A stretch of 64,000 nt of DNA from Ampelomyces quisqualis. Taxonomy: Eukaryota > Ascomycota > Dothideomycetes > Pleosporales > Phaeosphaeriaceae. The notes beneath the pieces were generated by a model. That model had not been told where the DNA came from. It ran no database searches and was given only the letters and a program-made list of their open reading frames with translations. Positions 11,679 through 22,341 of this stretch are shown in pieces. The first letter of the stretch is position 1. The number at the start of each line of letters is the position of its first letter. The stretch lies in assembly GCA_018398575.1 (NCBI GenBank), contig JAGTXZ010000014.1:2480001-2544000 (forward strand). Reading direction: 5' to 3'. Both the position numbers and the translations under genes were made by a program.

Positions 11679-12497
11679 ATGGAGCTCAAGGAACAGCATC
11701 TGCTACAAAATGGCACAATCTCTCCCCGCGAGTTCCATTTCGATTCGGCCACGCTCGAGCGCAACCTCAAAGCCAACATACGATTCCGCACGTACGACAA
11801 AGCTGATCCCGCAACATGGCCGCTGATCACGCTTGACATCCTTGACTCTCACTGTCGCACTGGATATACAGGCGAGCAAATACTACCGCCGTATGTTGCG
11901 TACAGCGCATCAGTCATCGAAAGACTCTTCCAGAAGCATACCAAGAAAGACCTGACACGAGACGCTACTACGGGCACCCTCCAAAGCCGCTATCCGTGCA
12001 ACTTCGGCCAACGAGACCTTAGGAAGACCTACGTAGGAATAACAGCGAACGAGAACGCGTTGTTCAAACAGGGCATAGCAGAGAAAGTGCGCGCAGAGGC
12101 TGAATTGCACAGCAGAAAGAAGGCCACGGAAATTCCTAACGAGGCACAATCGGGATTTGCATCATCTATGCCAGACCGATCTGTTCACTGCCAGAAAACG
12201 GAGTGCGTTCAAGATCGGAAGGAGAAAGCGCAATTGATTGGTTTGCTTAATGAGCAACGAGCAGAGCGCCAGATGCTTCAGGCAGAGATACGTGAGCTCG
12301 TGAAACGCAATAACGAGATCAAGGCGCGTCGGAGCGATAACGACGGACAACAACGGGCGATAGAGCTGCGGGAAAAGCTGATAGAGAGGCTGCAGGAGGA
12401 AAATAGCCGTTTGAAGGGCGGGTACAAGCCAGCTACAGTGGAGGACTACTTCTCTGAGGAAGAGGAGAGACCTGCAAAGAGGGCAAGGGTTGACTGA
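11679..12497 (+). CDS. coiled-coil protein, tandem family copy C
   Basis: Intronless, 272 residues from the ATG at 11679 (MELKEQHLLQNGT). Residues ~35-80 hold the family block: YDKADPATWPLITLDILDS, TGYTGEQILPPYVAYSAS. A second shared region is weak. The C-terminal half is a coiled coil (LLNEQRAERQMLQAEIREL, ELREKLIERLQEENSRL) and the end reads EEEERPAKRARVD, an acidic patch followed by a short basic, nuclear-signal-like tail. It differs from copy B by large gaps, so the duplication is old or evolution is fast. No known domain or catalytic motif is seen. The conserved Trp-Pro and Leu-Pro-Pro-Tyr motifs are the only strong handle on the family. Confidence 0.65.
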   Translation: MELKEQHLLQNGTISPREFHFDSATLERNLKANIRFRTYDKADPATWPLITLDILDSHCRTGYTGEQILPPYVAYSASVIERLFQKHTKKDLTRDATTGTLQSRYPCNFGQRDLRKTYVGITANENALFKQGIAEKVRAEAELHSRKKATEIPNEAQSGFASSMPDRSVHCQKTECVQDRKEKAQLIGLLNEQRAERQMLQAEIRELVKRNNEIKARRSDNDGQQRAIELREKLIERLQEENSRLKGGYKPATVEDYFSEEEERPAKRARVD

Positions 12498-12649
12498 ACG
12501 CGTTTATCGGAAGGCATGTTCGAATCTTGGGGGGGGGGGGGGGTTGAATGATCGAAGAGCGAAAAGCCGACGGCCCTCGTCACAAGATATTGCGAGGAAG
12601 GCGAGAAGCCCGCGAAGAGGGCGAAATTCGACTGGGCCCGTTTATGGAT
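12456..12649 (+). repeat. duplicated 3' tail of copy C (12456-12511 and 12594-12649)
   Basis: The last ~56 nt of copy C plus its stop flank recur 138 nt downstream in degenerate form: gaggaagaggagagacctgc against gaggaaggcgagaagcccgc, then aaagagggc against gaagagggc, and cgtttatcgga against cgtttatggat. In the second unit the stop is lost. It looks like the remnant end of a further family copy or a short local duplication. A G15 run (12529-12543) lies between the two units. Confidence 0.55.
12529..12543 (+). repeat. G15 homopolymer
   Basis: Fifteen consecutive G residues directly after copy C. A run like this is a likely length-variable or misassembled site. Confidence 0.9.
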
Positions 12650-13107
12650 GTTATGAACGGTTTTCTTGGGTGTCCGAATCATCATAGCGTACAAAGCCAA
12701 TGAATTTACAAACATGGAGTCCTAAAGTACTTCAGTGCACTCAGCACGCCTGGCATTGTAGGGGTCCGAATGGAACTGTGACTGCGTGCCAATCTCGTCC
12801 GAGCATTGTGAAAACCATTAAACAAGGATGTATCCACAGTTGCAGGAGTGTAATACCATGTTGACATTCGAATCCCTCTCCCAGCACAGGATGTTGTGTT
12901 CCTTGTGTGTTGTTGGCCCCAAAGAAGCGAGAATGAAACCATGGTACGAAGTGCGTCTGGCTTCAGACCCTTTTTGAAAAAGGTTTTAGTCACACTAAAG
13001 TTGTGGTTACATGGGATATTCCCCTGCAAATACTTCTTTTTGAATATATCCTGCTGTCACACATACAGTACTACAAGGAGTATACTACTCACCAACCATC
13101 CTCCACC

Positions 13108-13740
13108 ATGGCTTCCAACGCACGTTCCCCAATTTGTCGGCCTCCTTCTGATCTCAAGCCGGGGTCCAAGGTAATCTATCCTGGGCAAATTTCACCACTC
13201 CGCACATACTGCACTTTGCAGATCTTGAAAAGGTACCCAAGTGAGAGGTGGCACACAACATACAGATTTCGGAGTAGTCTGTCTTCAGCTACATGGGACG
13301 ATGCTGACAGTGAACTGGGCTTCGTCAATGGCCAACCGTTGACACAGCAGAAAGTGAATATAATGCGTCTGCAGAGGCCATATGTCTTCCCCTTGTGTCG
13401 AGGTGTCGACAGGTACTGGGATGATGTGGAAATGTATCCGCAGTACGGCGACCTTCAATCTCAGCTGTTTAAGCATGACCGGGCACCGTTCCCGCACCAT
13501 CTCCAGAAGCAGAGAGCTATCCTCTTGAGTAGACACTGGATAGAAAGTGTACGAGTTCCTTGTGCGCAGGACAAAGGAGAAGGCGGGCAAAGCCCGGAGC
13601 AAAGGAGATTAGGAGAGTCGAGCGGAGAGCCTTCAAGGCATGTTGATGGAGATTTCAGATCAGCTAAACATACTGATGATGAGGATGTAAGTGTTGTGGC
13701 CTGCGCTGATCTTACGAGGCATGCTTACCTATTCGCCTAA
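13108..13740 (+). CDS. hypothetical protein, no recognised domain
   Basis: Open frame of 210 residues from the ATG at 13108 (MASNARSPICRPPSDLKPG, context CACCATGG). The sequence has folded-looking, aromatic-rich stretches (RYPSERWHTTYRFRSS, FPLCRGVDRYWDDVEMYP) and a polar C-terminal third. A 51-nt segment at ~13171-13221 has GTAATC...TTTGCAG ends and a length divisible by three, so it could be an intron whose retention keeps the frame. I recognise no family. It follows the coiled-coil family by 0.6 kb but shares no motif with it. It may be a real lineage-specific gene or a chance ORF. Confidence 0.35.
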   Translation: MASNARSPICRPPSDLKPGSKVIYPGQISPLRTYCTLQILKRYPSERWHTTYRFRSSLSSATWDDADSELGFVNGQPLTQQKVNIMRLQRPYVFPLCRGVDRYWDDVEMYPQYGDLQSQLFKHDRAPFPHHLQKQRAILLSRHWIESVRVPCAQDKGEGGQSPEQRRLGESSGEPSRHVDGDFRSAKHTDDEDVSVVACADLTRHAYLFA

Positions 13741-13750
13741 GAAAAGTCCA

Positions 13751-13790
13751 GACCACGTGCCTGCGTGTCTGACCACGTGCCTACGTGTCT
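13751..13790. repeat. 20-bp tandem duplication with CACGTG boxes
   Basis: Two adjacent 20-nt units (gaccacgtgcctgcgtgtct and the same with one change, g to a) each carry the palindrome CACGTG, a site type bound by bHLH regulators. They lie 450 bp upstream of the GH43 gene. Confidence 0.7.
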
Positions 13791-14238
13791 GAGCCCCACG
13801 CGGCATCACCCTGCAGCAGCGACAAACATGAGACCGTCGTCATGCGCGGAGACACGGAGAAATTCCGCCGCACACAACGTCCATCACCACGCCGCATTTC
13901 CATGAGTGATGAGCGGCGCATCCTCCGTGCCTCCGTACAGCGGGAGAATCAACGGCACCAACGGCTAAATGGCATCCGTCTAATGTCCGACATTCTAGAG
14001 TATCAGTTGATGTCCACACTCTACACCTGACGGCTCACTACCGCCATGAACCGCTCTCCCGCAAGCTTATGACCGTCTTGGTCCATGGCCGCCGGCTAAA
14101 CAGGGACTTGAAGCCGTGTCGCGGGGCTGTACCCCTCCTGCCATAAAAGTGTTCAAGATGCCTTGCATACATGGCTATACTGGTTGTGTCTTACACAACA
14201 CATGTTTCAAAAGAATCAATCGCTGAGTAGCTTACGTA
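13791..14238. other. intergenic, upstream of GH43 gene
   Basis: About 450 bp holding the presumed GH43 promoter. Only short ORFs are present and no further repeats are seen. Confidence 0.4.
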
Positions 14239-15219
14239 ATGGCGGACAAAGAACCCATTGTCACCCACGTCTTCACTGCCGACCCGTCGGCCCACGTCTT
14301 CAACGGCAAGCTCTACGTGTACCCGTCCCACGACCGCGAGACCGACATAAAAGACAACGATAATGGCGACCAATATGACATGGCGGACTACCACGTCTTC
14401 AGCATGGAGGAAGTAGGCGGCCCAGTCACGGACCACGGCGTAGCCCTCAAGCAAGAAGATATCCCATGGGCATCAAAACAGCTCTGGGCCCCCGACGCGG
14501 CTACAAAGAACGGCAAATACTACCTATACTTTCCTGCGAGAGACAAAGACGGTATCTTTAGGGTTGGTGTAGCGGTTGGAGACAAGCCCGAGGGACCATT
14601 CAAGCCAGAAGCCGACTTCATCAAGGGCAGCTTCAGTATCGACCCCGCGAGTTTTGTCGACGATGACGGCGAGGCATACCTATACTTTGGCGGCATCTGG
14701 GGCGGCCAATTACAATGCTGGACGAAAGGCGAATTTGACCGCGCCGCATACGACAACATGGAGGCTAGCGAGGGCAATGCTCTGACCGCAAAAGTCGCCA
14801 AATTGTCAGACGATATGACACAATTCACCACAGAGGTCAAGGACGTTGTTATTCTCGACGAAGCTGGCGAACCCATCAAAGCTGCTGATCACGACAGGCG
14901 ATTCTTCGAAGCCGCATGGATGCACAAGTATCAGGGCAAGTACTACTTCTCGTACAGCACAGGAGACACACATTACCTATGCTATGCGACCAGCGACAAC
15001 CCCTACGGACCGTTCACATACGGCGGAAGGATATTCGAGCCTGTTATTGGCTGGACGACACATCACTCTATTGCAGAGTTCAAGGGCAAGTGGTACTTGT
15101 TCTACCACGACTCGTCGTTGTCCAAGGGTGTGAATCACTTGCGATGCGTGAAGATTAGGGAGATTGTGTATGATAACCAAGGCAAAATTAGCTTGGCTGA
15201 GCAGCAACCAAAGGTCTAA
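14239..15219 (+). CDS. glycoside hydrolase family 43 protein (beta-xylosidase / arabinofuranosidase type), intracellular
   Basis: Intronless, 326 residues. It has the five-bladed propeller features of GH43: an N-terminal catalytic-base region ADPSAHVFNGKLYVYPSHD, the pKa-modulating Asp in SIDPASFVDDDGEAYLYFGG, and the general acid Glu in RFFEAAWMHKYQGKYYFSYS. The C-terminal blade reads HHSIAEFKGKWYLFYHD. The length equals a single catalytic domain with no carbohydrate-binding module. There is no signal peptide, so it should act on imported or internal short xylo- or arabino-oligosaccharides. The lack of introns, single-domain form and blunt start resemble bacterial GH43 enzymes. Horizontal transfer is possible but only an inference. 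It runs toward the MOSC gene, 123 bp apart. Confidence 0.9.
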   Translation: MADKEPIVTHVFTADPSAHVFNGKLYVYPSHDRETDIKDNDNGDQYDMADYHVFSMEEVGGPVTDHGVALKQEDIPWASKQLWAPDAATKNGKYYLYFPARDKDGIFRVGVAVGDKPEGPFKPEADFIKGSFSIDPASFVDDDGEAYLYFGGIWGGQLQCWTKGEFDRAAYDNMEASEGNALTAKVAKLSDDMTQFTTEVKDVVILDEAGEPIKAADHDRRFFEAAWMHKYQGKYYFSYSTGDTHYLCYATSDNPYGPFTYGGRIFEPVIGWTTHHSIAEFKGKWYLFYHDSSLSKGVNHLRCVKIREIVYDNQGKISLAEQQPKV

Positions 15220-15342
15220 GACATTCCTTTGAAAAGTAGATAGATAGCAATGTAAGAATGTCAAAGACAAACATACCAATCAACCCACTTACACACTTTG
15301 TCTCTCTCTCTCTCTTTCCTTTAACAGTCCAACGAATTCTCT

Positions 15343-16467
15343 CTAAAACCCAGCAATATACCGATGCTTATCAGTAACCTCCACCACCTCCACCCTATCC
15401 CCAACCTTTATCTTCCCCGCCTCCCGTGGAACACACAACATGCCAAAACAAGGCTTGTACGTAATCCCCTCATCGATCCTGCGATACTTCACCAGCGTGT
15501 CCCACGGCTGCTTCTCATTCTCCTCAGCCGTGTCAGGATCGACATTCGGCACCCTACACCGCGCACACCGCTGCGTGATATCAAACGTCATGGGGCGACC
15601 GCCATGCTGTCCCCGGGGCGTGATGCGCAGCGTTTTCCACCGATCTTCGTCCCAGGGCGCACGCGCATTTCCCCTGACGAGAATATTTGGCCGGAAGCGC
15701 CGCGCGTCCATGGTGAGCTTTTCTCCGGCGGCGTGCATGCGCGTGTTGAGCTCTGTCAGCGAGGATTCGTTGCCTACGAGGAGAGGCATTAGGTCGGGGA
15801 AATGGGTTGTTGCGGAACGACCTAGGATGTTGGGCGCGCCGTTGGAGACGAGCGGGCGCGGCGGGTCGTGGAGAGAGGCTTTGTATACGAGGCGGACTTG
15901 TTTTCCGAAGAAGGCATTGAACGGAGCTGTGAGACTGGGAGAGTAGACGCGTGCGGGAGTCCATGTGCTCCAGATCTTAGCGTCGTGGGTGGAGGTGTTG
16001 GAGTCGAGCCATTGTTTGCTTGGGTGCGCCGGGATCGAGAATTCGAGTTTTTCGTCGATGGAGTCTGGGGCTGGTGCGGTGATGGTGAGTGTGTCGGTTT
16101 GTGCGTCGTAAGTTGGGCGGATGAGGGTCATTTTGGCGAAGTTGCGGATCGTGAGGAACTCGTGGTTTGGGTAGGTTACCCACATCCATTGGCGATCTGG
16201 AAAATGTCAATCATCGTGCTGACTCATATATCATGAATAATTACCAAGGTCAAGACCCGTAGGCAAGAGCTTTGTGAATTGGACTGAGATGCCATGGCAG
16301 GACTTGATGGGATGAACGTAAAGCGCTGTGATTTCGGTAGATTCCGGAAGCGGACCTTCGTTGCCTTTCTTCGTATGAACTCTTGTGAAGTACAGATATG
16401 TCAAGACCGGTATGAAGAAAGCCGAGGCGATTATAGCTAGTTCTGTATTGTTCGACACCGGTGCCAT
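15343..16467 (-). CDS. membrane-anchored MOSC-domain protein (mARC-like molybdenum-cofactor protein)
   Basis: Two exons: 16467-16245 and 16196-15343, intron 48 nt (GTAATT...TTCCAG), 358 residues. Residues ~8-28 form one transmembrane helix (LAIIASAFFIPVLTYLYF). The N-terminal MOSC beta-barrel domain follows with ITALYVHPIKSCHGISV and, across the intron, GLDLDRQWMWV. The catalytic MOSC domain has NILGRS, FRPNILVRG, and the conserved cysteine in TQRCARCRVPNVDPDTAE, then KPCFGMLC. Known relatives (mARC, the Moco-sulfurase C-terminus) bind molybdenum cofactor and reduce N-hydroxylated compounds, usually anchored to the outer mitochondrial membrane or ER. Electron partners (cytochrome b5 and its reductase) are not in the window. 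The substrate is unknown. Confidence 0.88.
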
Positions 16468-17554
16468 CCTGTTATGCTGATCATACCAGCAGAATTCTGC
16501 TTTGTCTTTTTCGTAGCTGCAGAGTACCCCGACGTAGAAGAGACGTCGAGAATCGTTTCGTCAAAAATGGATTGCTATCACGAGAGCTGATGTTGATGGG
16601 GATAACTCCTCTCACCCAGTTCGTTTACGTAGCTAGGCCAATTATGTCTGTAGGGAGCGTGTTACCAATGTTTAAAGTCTAGATATCAGAGATGTATGCA
16701 TGATTGCAACGCTTGTTGTTCTAAGTTCTGACGTGGGAGCTGAGGCTTCACACAGGGAATCATTATGTAGTTCGGAAGTGACGCAACGCGGGGAAAAATC
16801 GTCGATGTCGTCTTAGCGCGAGCGATCAAACTTCCGCGGTGCAGATCGTATGTACCCGTTCCTACAAACTAAGCGGAGTAGGCAATAGTCCAAGCCGCGG
16901 GCACATGTGGCATTGACCGTGATGGGTTTTCCGATGCAATCTTCTGTGTTATTGTGGGTCTTGTTTATTGGGCAGCCTTCATCTTTTCAAGACAGTGTTA
17001 ACCAGTCGAACATCTGCTACGCAAAGTGTGATTGCCCGAAGGACAAGCAATGTAGATAAGAGACATTGAGGGGCCATTGCTTCTGTATAAATAATCCTCA
17101 TCACCTCCAATCGCCAAGAATATATGCGATGCGATATAGAAAGGGGTATTAGGTGACAAACACTTAGAGCGCTGACATGGTGGGTCGATCCAATCCGTCC
17201 CAGAATCGACCGTGAAACGCTGCATTATGGGTATACTCTGCCACTGATCCGATGCTGTCTTGATTTGCTAGATCCGAAAGGAAAATGTGATGAAATGATA
17301 AGAAATAGTTAAATATTCGGCTCCGTTGAGGGGACGTGTAGCTCGCGTCATCTACCAAGGATGCGAGGTTCGGAGTCACTTTCACAGTGAGGATTTTGTT
17401 TGTTTCTTAAGGAGAATGTAGATGTACGATATCGGACCAGCCGGCGTAGACCAAACGAGTCGGGTTTGAATATCTTCGAGTTCACCACTTGCGATTGACA
17501 ATGACAGAACCTCGAGGCATTATCCAGCCCTAGTTGGCGGTCAATGCTGAGATG
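16468..17554. other. intergenic, 1.1 kb
   Basis: Holds the MOSC promoter (minus gene) and the 3' flank of the zinc-finger gene. Only short, non-conserved-looking ORFs occur on both strands. No RNA gene or repeat was recognised. Confidence 0.45.
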
Positions 17555-19479
17555 CTAACCCCAGTTGTCATCGTTCATCCAGCCAACGTCTCGTTGAGAT
17601 ACCATGCTGTGTTGTGAGATGTTGCTTGGTCGTCGTCGCATGATCATGCGCGAAAAGCGGTTGTGATGGTTCTCGTCTTTTGGGGGCGGTGGAGGGGGCT
17701 GGTCCTGTTGAGGAACTCGACTAGCGCCGATGTTAACAAGCTTTGGCACGTAACGTCGAGATGTCGGTGTGCTTGCTTGCTGCTGCTGTTGGAGGAAATT
17801 CGGTGGCAGACTTTGTCTCGGATATTGCGCTAGATTCGCGTACTGCGAAGTGGGCACAGAAACCATCTCCCGTGGTTGCTCGTAGTTCATGTATGGCGTC
17901 TGTTGCTGATAATTCAGCAGATCGGGGGTTGAGGCGAAGCCGGCATTTGGCCACGCTGCCTGCTGCTGAAAATCCTGCGTAACTGGCTGAGAAAAGTCGG
18001 TGGCCATGGTCGTCATATGGGTGTCAAATCCCACAAACGCGCTCATACTGGTAGGAGTGCTGATGTTATTTTGAGCCATCTCGTTACTGACCGGCCATTG
18101 AGTTTGCTGCATATGCTGATGATGCAGGGCTTGTGGCGGCTCGATTGGATCCAGGTCCATCATGGTGTGCTCGGGCGGGAGTCCATGAGAGCTCTGAAGC
18201 CTATGATCGGTACCGAATTCAGATGTCTCAAGTTTGAATTCGACAATCTCCCCCTGGCTGGAATCGGTAGGTTCGGACACTTCTGGCACCGGTTCTGGCG
18301 CAACCTCGATATCCTTTGCCTCGATCTCGGCCAGATCATAAGTGTCTTGGACCAGCTTCTCGATGTCGAACGCGCGTATGTCCCATTTGGTCTCAAGCTT
18401 GTATCTCAATCGATTACATCTTTTGGACTCCCAAGACAGCGTTGGCCAATTTTGTTCGTCACCATGACGTTGCGTCATTAAGTGGTCCCACGCGTGTGCT
18501 ACTTCGGACTGTTTCAGCAAGCCGAGAACTACATTAGTAAAATTCCACTTGGAGCTGCCCTTCTCTTCAAAATGCATTGCAATATGCTCGCATCGCTCTT
18601 CCCAAGTAGTCAAAAGGCAGGCACAGAAGCCGCAGCCCCAGGCGTCCTTGTCATGCATAACAATTTCGTACTTCTTGACACATGGAGATGCTTTTCTACT
18701 CGTTGGCTGACCGATCTCTCTTGGCTGTTTACAGTGCTCGCAACCCTTCTCAACGTTTAGTAGTCGAGTGGATGGGCAAGAAGGGAAGACTCACGTGTAA
18801 TTTAGTGTGGTGCTCACGGAAGCGCTTCCCAGCGTGAAAAATCTGTTCGCAATCTGGACAACGCCACGTGAGTCTCTGCTCATGGAACTCCTCTTCGTGC
18901 GACTTCCAATAGGGCTTTGACTTCAACGCCTTGTCGCAAAATGTGCAGGCGAAGTTTTTGGGGGCGGGCATTGATGCTGTTGAGATTGTGGAGAGGCGCG
19001 AAGAGGCCGTGGACAATCGCGAAGATGCGCTGTAATGGGTGAAGGAAGAGTCCGTGGATGCGACCGACGATCGTGGATCGGAGAACATGCTTGGAACTCG
19101 ACTCGAAGGGACGTTTAAGTACGACGAGGCGCGACTCCCGAGAGTCGACATGGACGACCTGTCAGCGGCCAAAGGGCGCATTCCATCTGAACGACAGTGA
19201 GCAAACGTGTCAGTCAAATTAACATTTACACTGACCTCCATTGCGCGCCGCTTGCAGCAGTAGTAGGATCTGGTGGTCGTCGAGATGCTTCAAGGCATTG
19301 ATGTGATCGATGACATGCGGATTGAAGTTGCTCTGGCCAGAGAGACGTGGTGAGGGAGAAACGCTTTCCGAAACGCTGCTGAGAGGTGTGGAGCTCTGGA
19401 GACTGCGACGCGGACGCTTGAAGGAGTTACTCGTTTGCGGGGTGCTGTATTGGAAGAGTTGAGGCTCGTCGGTGTCCAT
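17555..19479 (-). CDS. C2H2 zinc-finger protein, putative transcription factor
   Basis: Three exons: 19479-19236, 19186-18795 and 18748-17555, introns 49 and 46 nt, 609 residues. The N-terminal ~145 residues are Ser/Pro-rich. A first C2H2 finger reads FACTFCDKALKSKPYWKSH with a following HEEEFH. A second reads WRCPDCEQIFHAGKRFREHH. A third, looser Cys/His cluster (GCEHC, GCGFCACLLTTWEERCEH) continues past the second intron. The C-terminal half is rich in Gln and Pro (HHQHMQQ, FLQQQQQ, PPPPPPK), as in activation regions, and ends MNDDNWG. The 3' splice site of intron 2 could be 3 nt further on without a frame change. Nuclear DNA binding is inferred from the fingers; target genes are unknown. 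Confidence 0.82.
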
Positions 19480-20279
19480 GTTGTCAAGATGCGCGCATAG
19501 AAGGCGATGTCATGCCGGATATTGACTGGGGACGGGCCGTGTTGGGCGGGCAGATGTCGTGGATATGGAAGGGAGACGAACGCGCGCGTTATGGAACCGT
19601 TGGAGAGAGTGATACGCTTTTGCCAGATGGATGGAAAGATCCAAGCTCGGATCTCAGGCCGTCAGGAAGACGCTGTTCGTCCAATCTCCCGGTTGGCGGC
19701 GGATGGGTCTTGTTTACTTGGAGGAGACAGCTCGTTTCAACCTTGAAACCCGCTTGGCATGCAAATGTCAGCTCAAGGCTTCTTAACTATTGCACGGAGA
19801 GTTCTGCCGTTCAATGCGGTGCTGCGTGACGCACTACGTGACAACTGCGCAGGCGTTGACCTTTCCCCTGATTAGAGTCGTTCGCGACGCGCAGAAGAAG
19901 ACGCGATGGCCGGCCCTGACTCCTGAGCAGATCGCCGTGACAGCCGCAATAGCGCCGGAGGCTTTCCGGCCCTGCCGGGGAGCTTTGCTCAGGGGTTCCT
20001 GTCTATCATCGGCCTAACGCATAATCAATGTGAAACATCCATCCTGGACACCTTTCTTGTCGCCCACCAGCCACAACTTCGACGCCGCTGATGCTGTAGC
20101 CTGTGTAGCACGTCAAACCCATTTGGATCGTGAGCCGAAGACCATGTGCAGACATTCGTTGGCCGAAATTTGTCTCGGCATATGTAACTGCACCACTGCT
20201 GCGAGATGTAGAGAGAATCCATGAACTATTTTGCTACAACGGCTGTCACTTCGCCTTGGCTCATAGTGCACCGCTTACG

Positions 20280-22257
20280 TACTCCGTATATCCATGCTGA
20301 ACATCGTGGACCATCATGTATAGCAACAGACTAACACAGGTGAGTAGCAGTTGTACTGACATTTTCCTCGTAGGTAAAGCGCGAATTAAAGCCAGGAGTT
20401 CTGCATGTTCTGCATATCGTCAAATGATCGCTCATGCTGAGCATCTGCTTGGCGACCACTCATCCTCCGGGATACGAACGGGTTTGAGCGTCGAGAAGTG
20501 CTATTTCTAGACAGAGCATAAACATCCGGCCAGGACGGGCAAACTCCAGGTGGACCCTGAAAGTCATGGCTGAGCAATGACCAAAGACTTGCATAAGTAA
20601 AACAGCACCCACCAGTGACGTATCCCTCTATCGTATCAGAGACCATGATTGAAGTAAGTAGACCGAGATCTCTTCTACGACACATGGGTCCTAAGTTTGT
20701 CAGCTATACCGAGTACCATGAGAGCGTGTCTTAGCCCGCAACTCGACCGCGATGTACTCCGTAGAACCGCATCAAATATTGTGCCCTGCCGAACACAGTG
20801 AAGCAGTCAACGGGACAAAGTCTCGGACGAGTATGACAACCTAGTTGATGGTACGGAGTAAACGAGCAAAGATATGTGCGTAGGTTTCGGTTGCGTTGGC
20901 TTGGTCATGAAATGTGGATACGAGTTGGAGCAAGATGATTCGATGTACGGAGTAGAGTTGCCGTATCATGGTTCATTTGTACAAGATTCCGGACGCATCT
21001 GTCATCAGCCAGTCAGACCTTGACAGAGTATGCTACGGGTCAGGCAGCGATCGTATCAATTTGGTCGGTAATCGATCGAGCCTTGCTCGGACAACGTCCA
21101 TCCTCTGTCATGCACAGAAAGCAGAAGAACGAGATTCGAGGCCGATGAGTACTCTGTACTCCGTACATATGTGACGATATGAGGCAGTTGTCTGCACCAT
21201 GAAGTTGTCGTCAGCTCTACTGCAAGGCAGTGCAAGCGTTGCCTTGTTGTCTGGGATCTTCCCTCCAGCCTTGGAGAAGGTCGTCAGCAAAGTAAATTTT
21301 GAATCAAACGGGCAAACAAGCGTTTCCTGGGATCTGGCTACCAGTAAGGCGGCTAGACTATGTATGTGCAATAGTATATGCTCCTGGGCCCCCCTTGTAA
21401 TTGCTAGAACGCGATGCCCAACGCGATTCAGTTGCTTGCAGTTTCTGTCTACCTGCTACAGTATAACGCCCGTGACAACGTTATACCAAAACAGCGATTA
21501 CTCCGTTTCAACGATATATTACAAGCCAGCTAGTATTTTGCGAGCTAGACCGTTACATCTCGTTTACCGATTATCGTACATGTCCCCACCAGAATATCGC
21601 TGTGATGGGGCAGTTTGTACTCCGTATGGTAGGCCCATTTTGCCAAGCTTATGTTGCCTAATTTTGCCTAACTCTTAGACTTCTTTACAGGATTACCCCT
21701 TTTACTAAGAACCATTACAAGGATAACTCCAGTATACCGATATTTTTGCCCAAAACAACCCCAAACGTTATAACGAGCATGATACTCCGTACGGAGTACT
21801 GTTACTACTGTACTGGTAAAACGTGGAAGAAATTTCGCCATGTAACGTCGGCTCTCCCGTTAGCTTCGGCGCGCCCGAACAGACAGTACGGAGTACAGCG
21901 GCACTGCAACAGCCGAACTTTGCTAGAGTGATAACCTGCACCGCCTGAAGTCGTGGCCGTGTTTGAGACATCATATGGTCAACACCACAAAACCTGGCAT
22001 CAACCTAGTCTATCTACATACGCGGCATATACTCCGTATGACTGCGAACGTGGCAGTACGGAGCAATGTGTCGGTAGATTTCTCCATGGCGAGAGATCTG
22101 GTTTTCATGGCAAACACAGATGCGTGCTTTCTGAGCTTCGACGCTCGCTGTGCTCGGCTCACTGACTGGGAGCACGCGCAACGGCCGAGGCCGAGCGCGC
22201 CGTGAGTCGACGTGTAGGTAAGAGTAGGAGGAACGTACCGAGCGGGGTGCGGAGTAC
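20280..22257. repeat. cluster of TACTCCGTA / TACGGAGTA half-palindromes
   Basis: Ten exact copies of the 9-mer on either strand start at 20280, 20755, 20852, 20946, 21157, 21618, 21783, 21790, 21887 and 22030. Those at 21783 and 21790 overlap to form the perfect 16-bp palindrome TACTCCGTACGGAGTA. One-mismatch forms lie at 22057 and 22249. I noticed only one further near-match in the rest of the window (48588). By chance a given 9-mer would be expected about 0.015 times in 2 kb on both strands. Confidence 0.85.
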
Positions 22258-22319
22258 GGTGTATTGTGTTCGAAGTGGTGGTGGGGGTTGACCTAGACTG
22301 GTAATACGCTTTGGCCCGG

Positions 22320-22341
22320 CGCGTCGCGTTCACGCGACGCG
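22320..22341. promoter_or_regulatory. perfect CG-rich inverted repeat in the MRC1 promoter (MCB-like)
   Basis: CGCGTCGCG, a TTCA spacer, then CGCGACGCG form a perfect 9-bp inverted repeat. It contains the ACGCG core of the MluI cell-cycle box bound by MBF at G1/S promoters. A second ACGCG core lies at 22509-22513. Both are within 310 bp of the start codon of a replication-checkpoint gene. The match is to the core only, not the full ACGCGT. Confidence 0.45.

Noticed and set aside
12511..12530. B-box-like GTTCGAATC near 12518
   Set aside because: No matching stems, A box or anticodon arm around it.
12446..12715. 89-codon minus-strand ORF with an internal repeat
   Set aside because: The repeat is the antisense image of the duplicated tail of copy C; the ORF itself is a by-product.
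21199..21678. 159-codon ORF starting like a signal peptide
   Set aside because: After ~50 codons the sequence loses protein-like composition and it contains one of the TACTCCGTA repeats. No splice partner was found.
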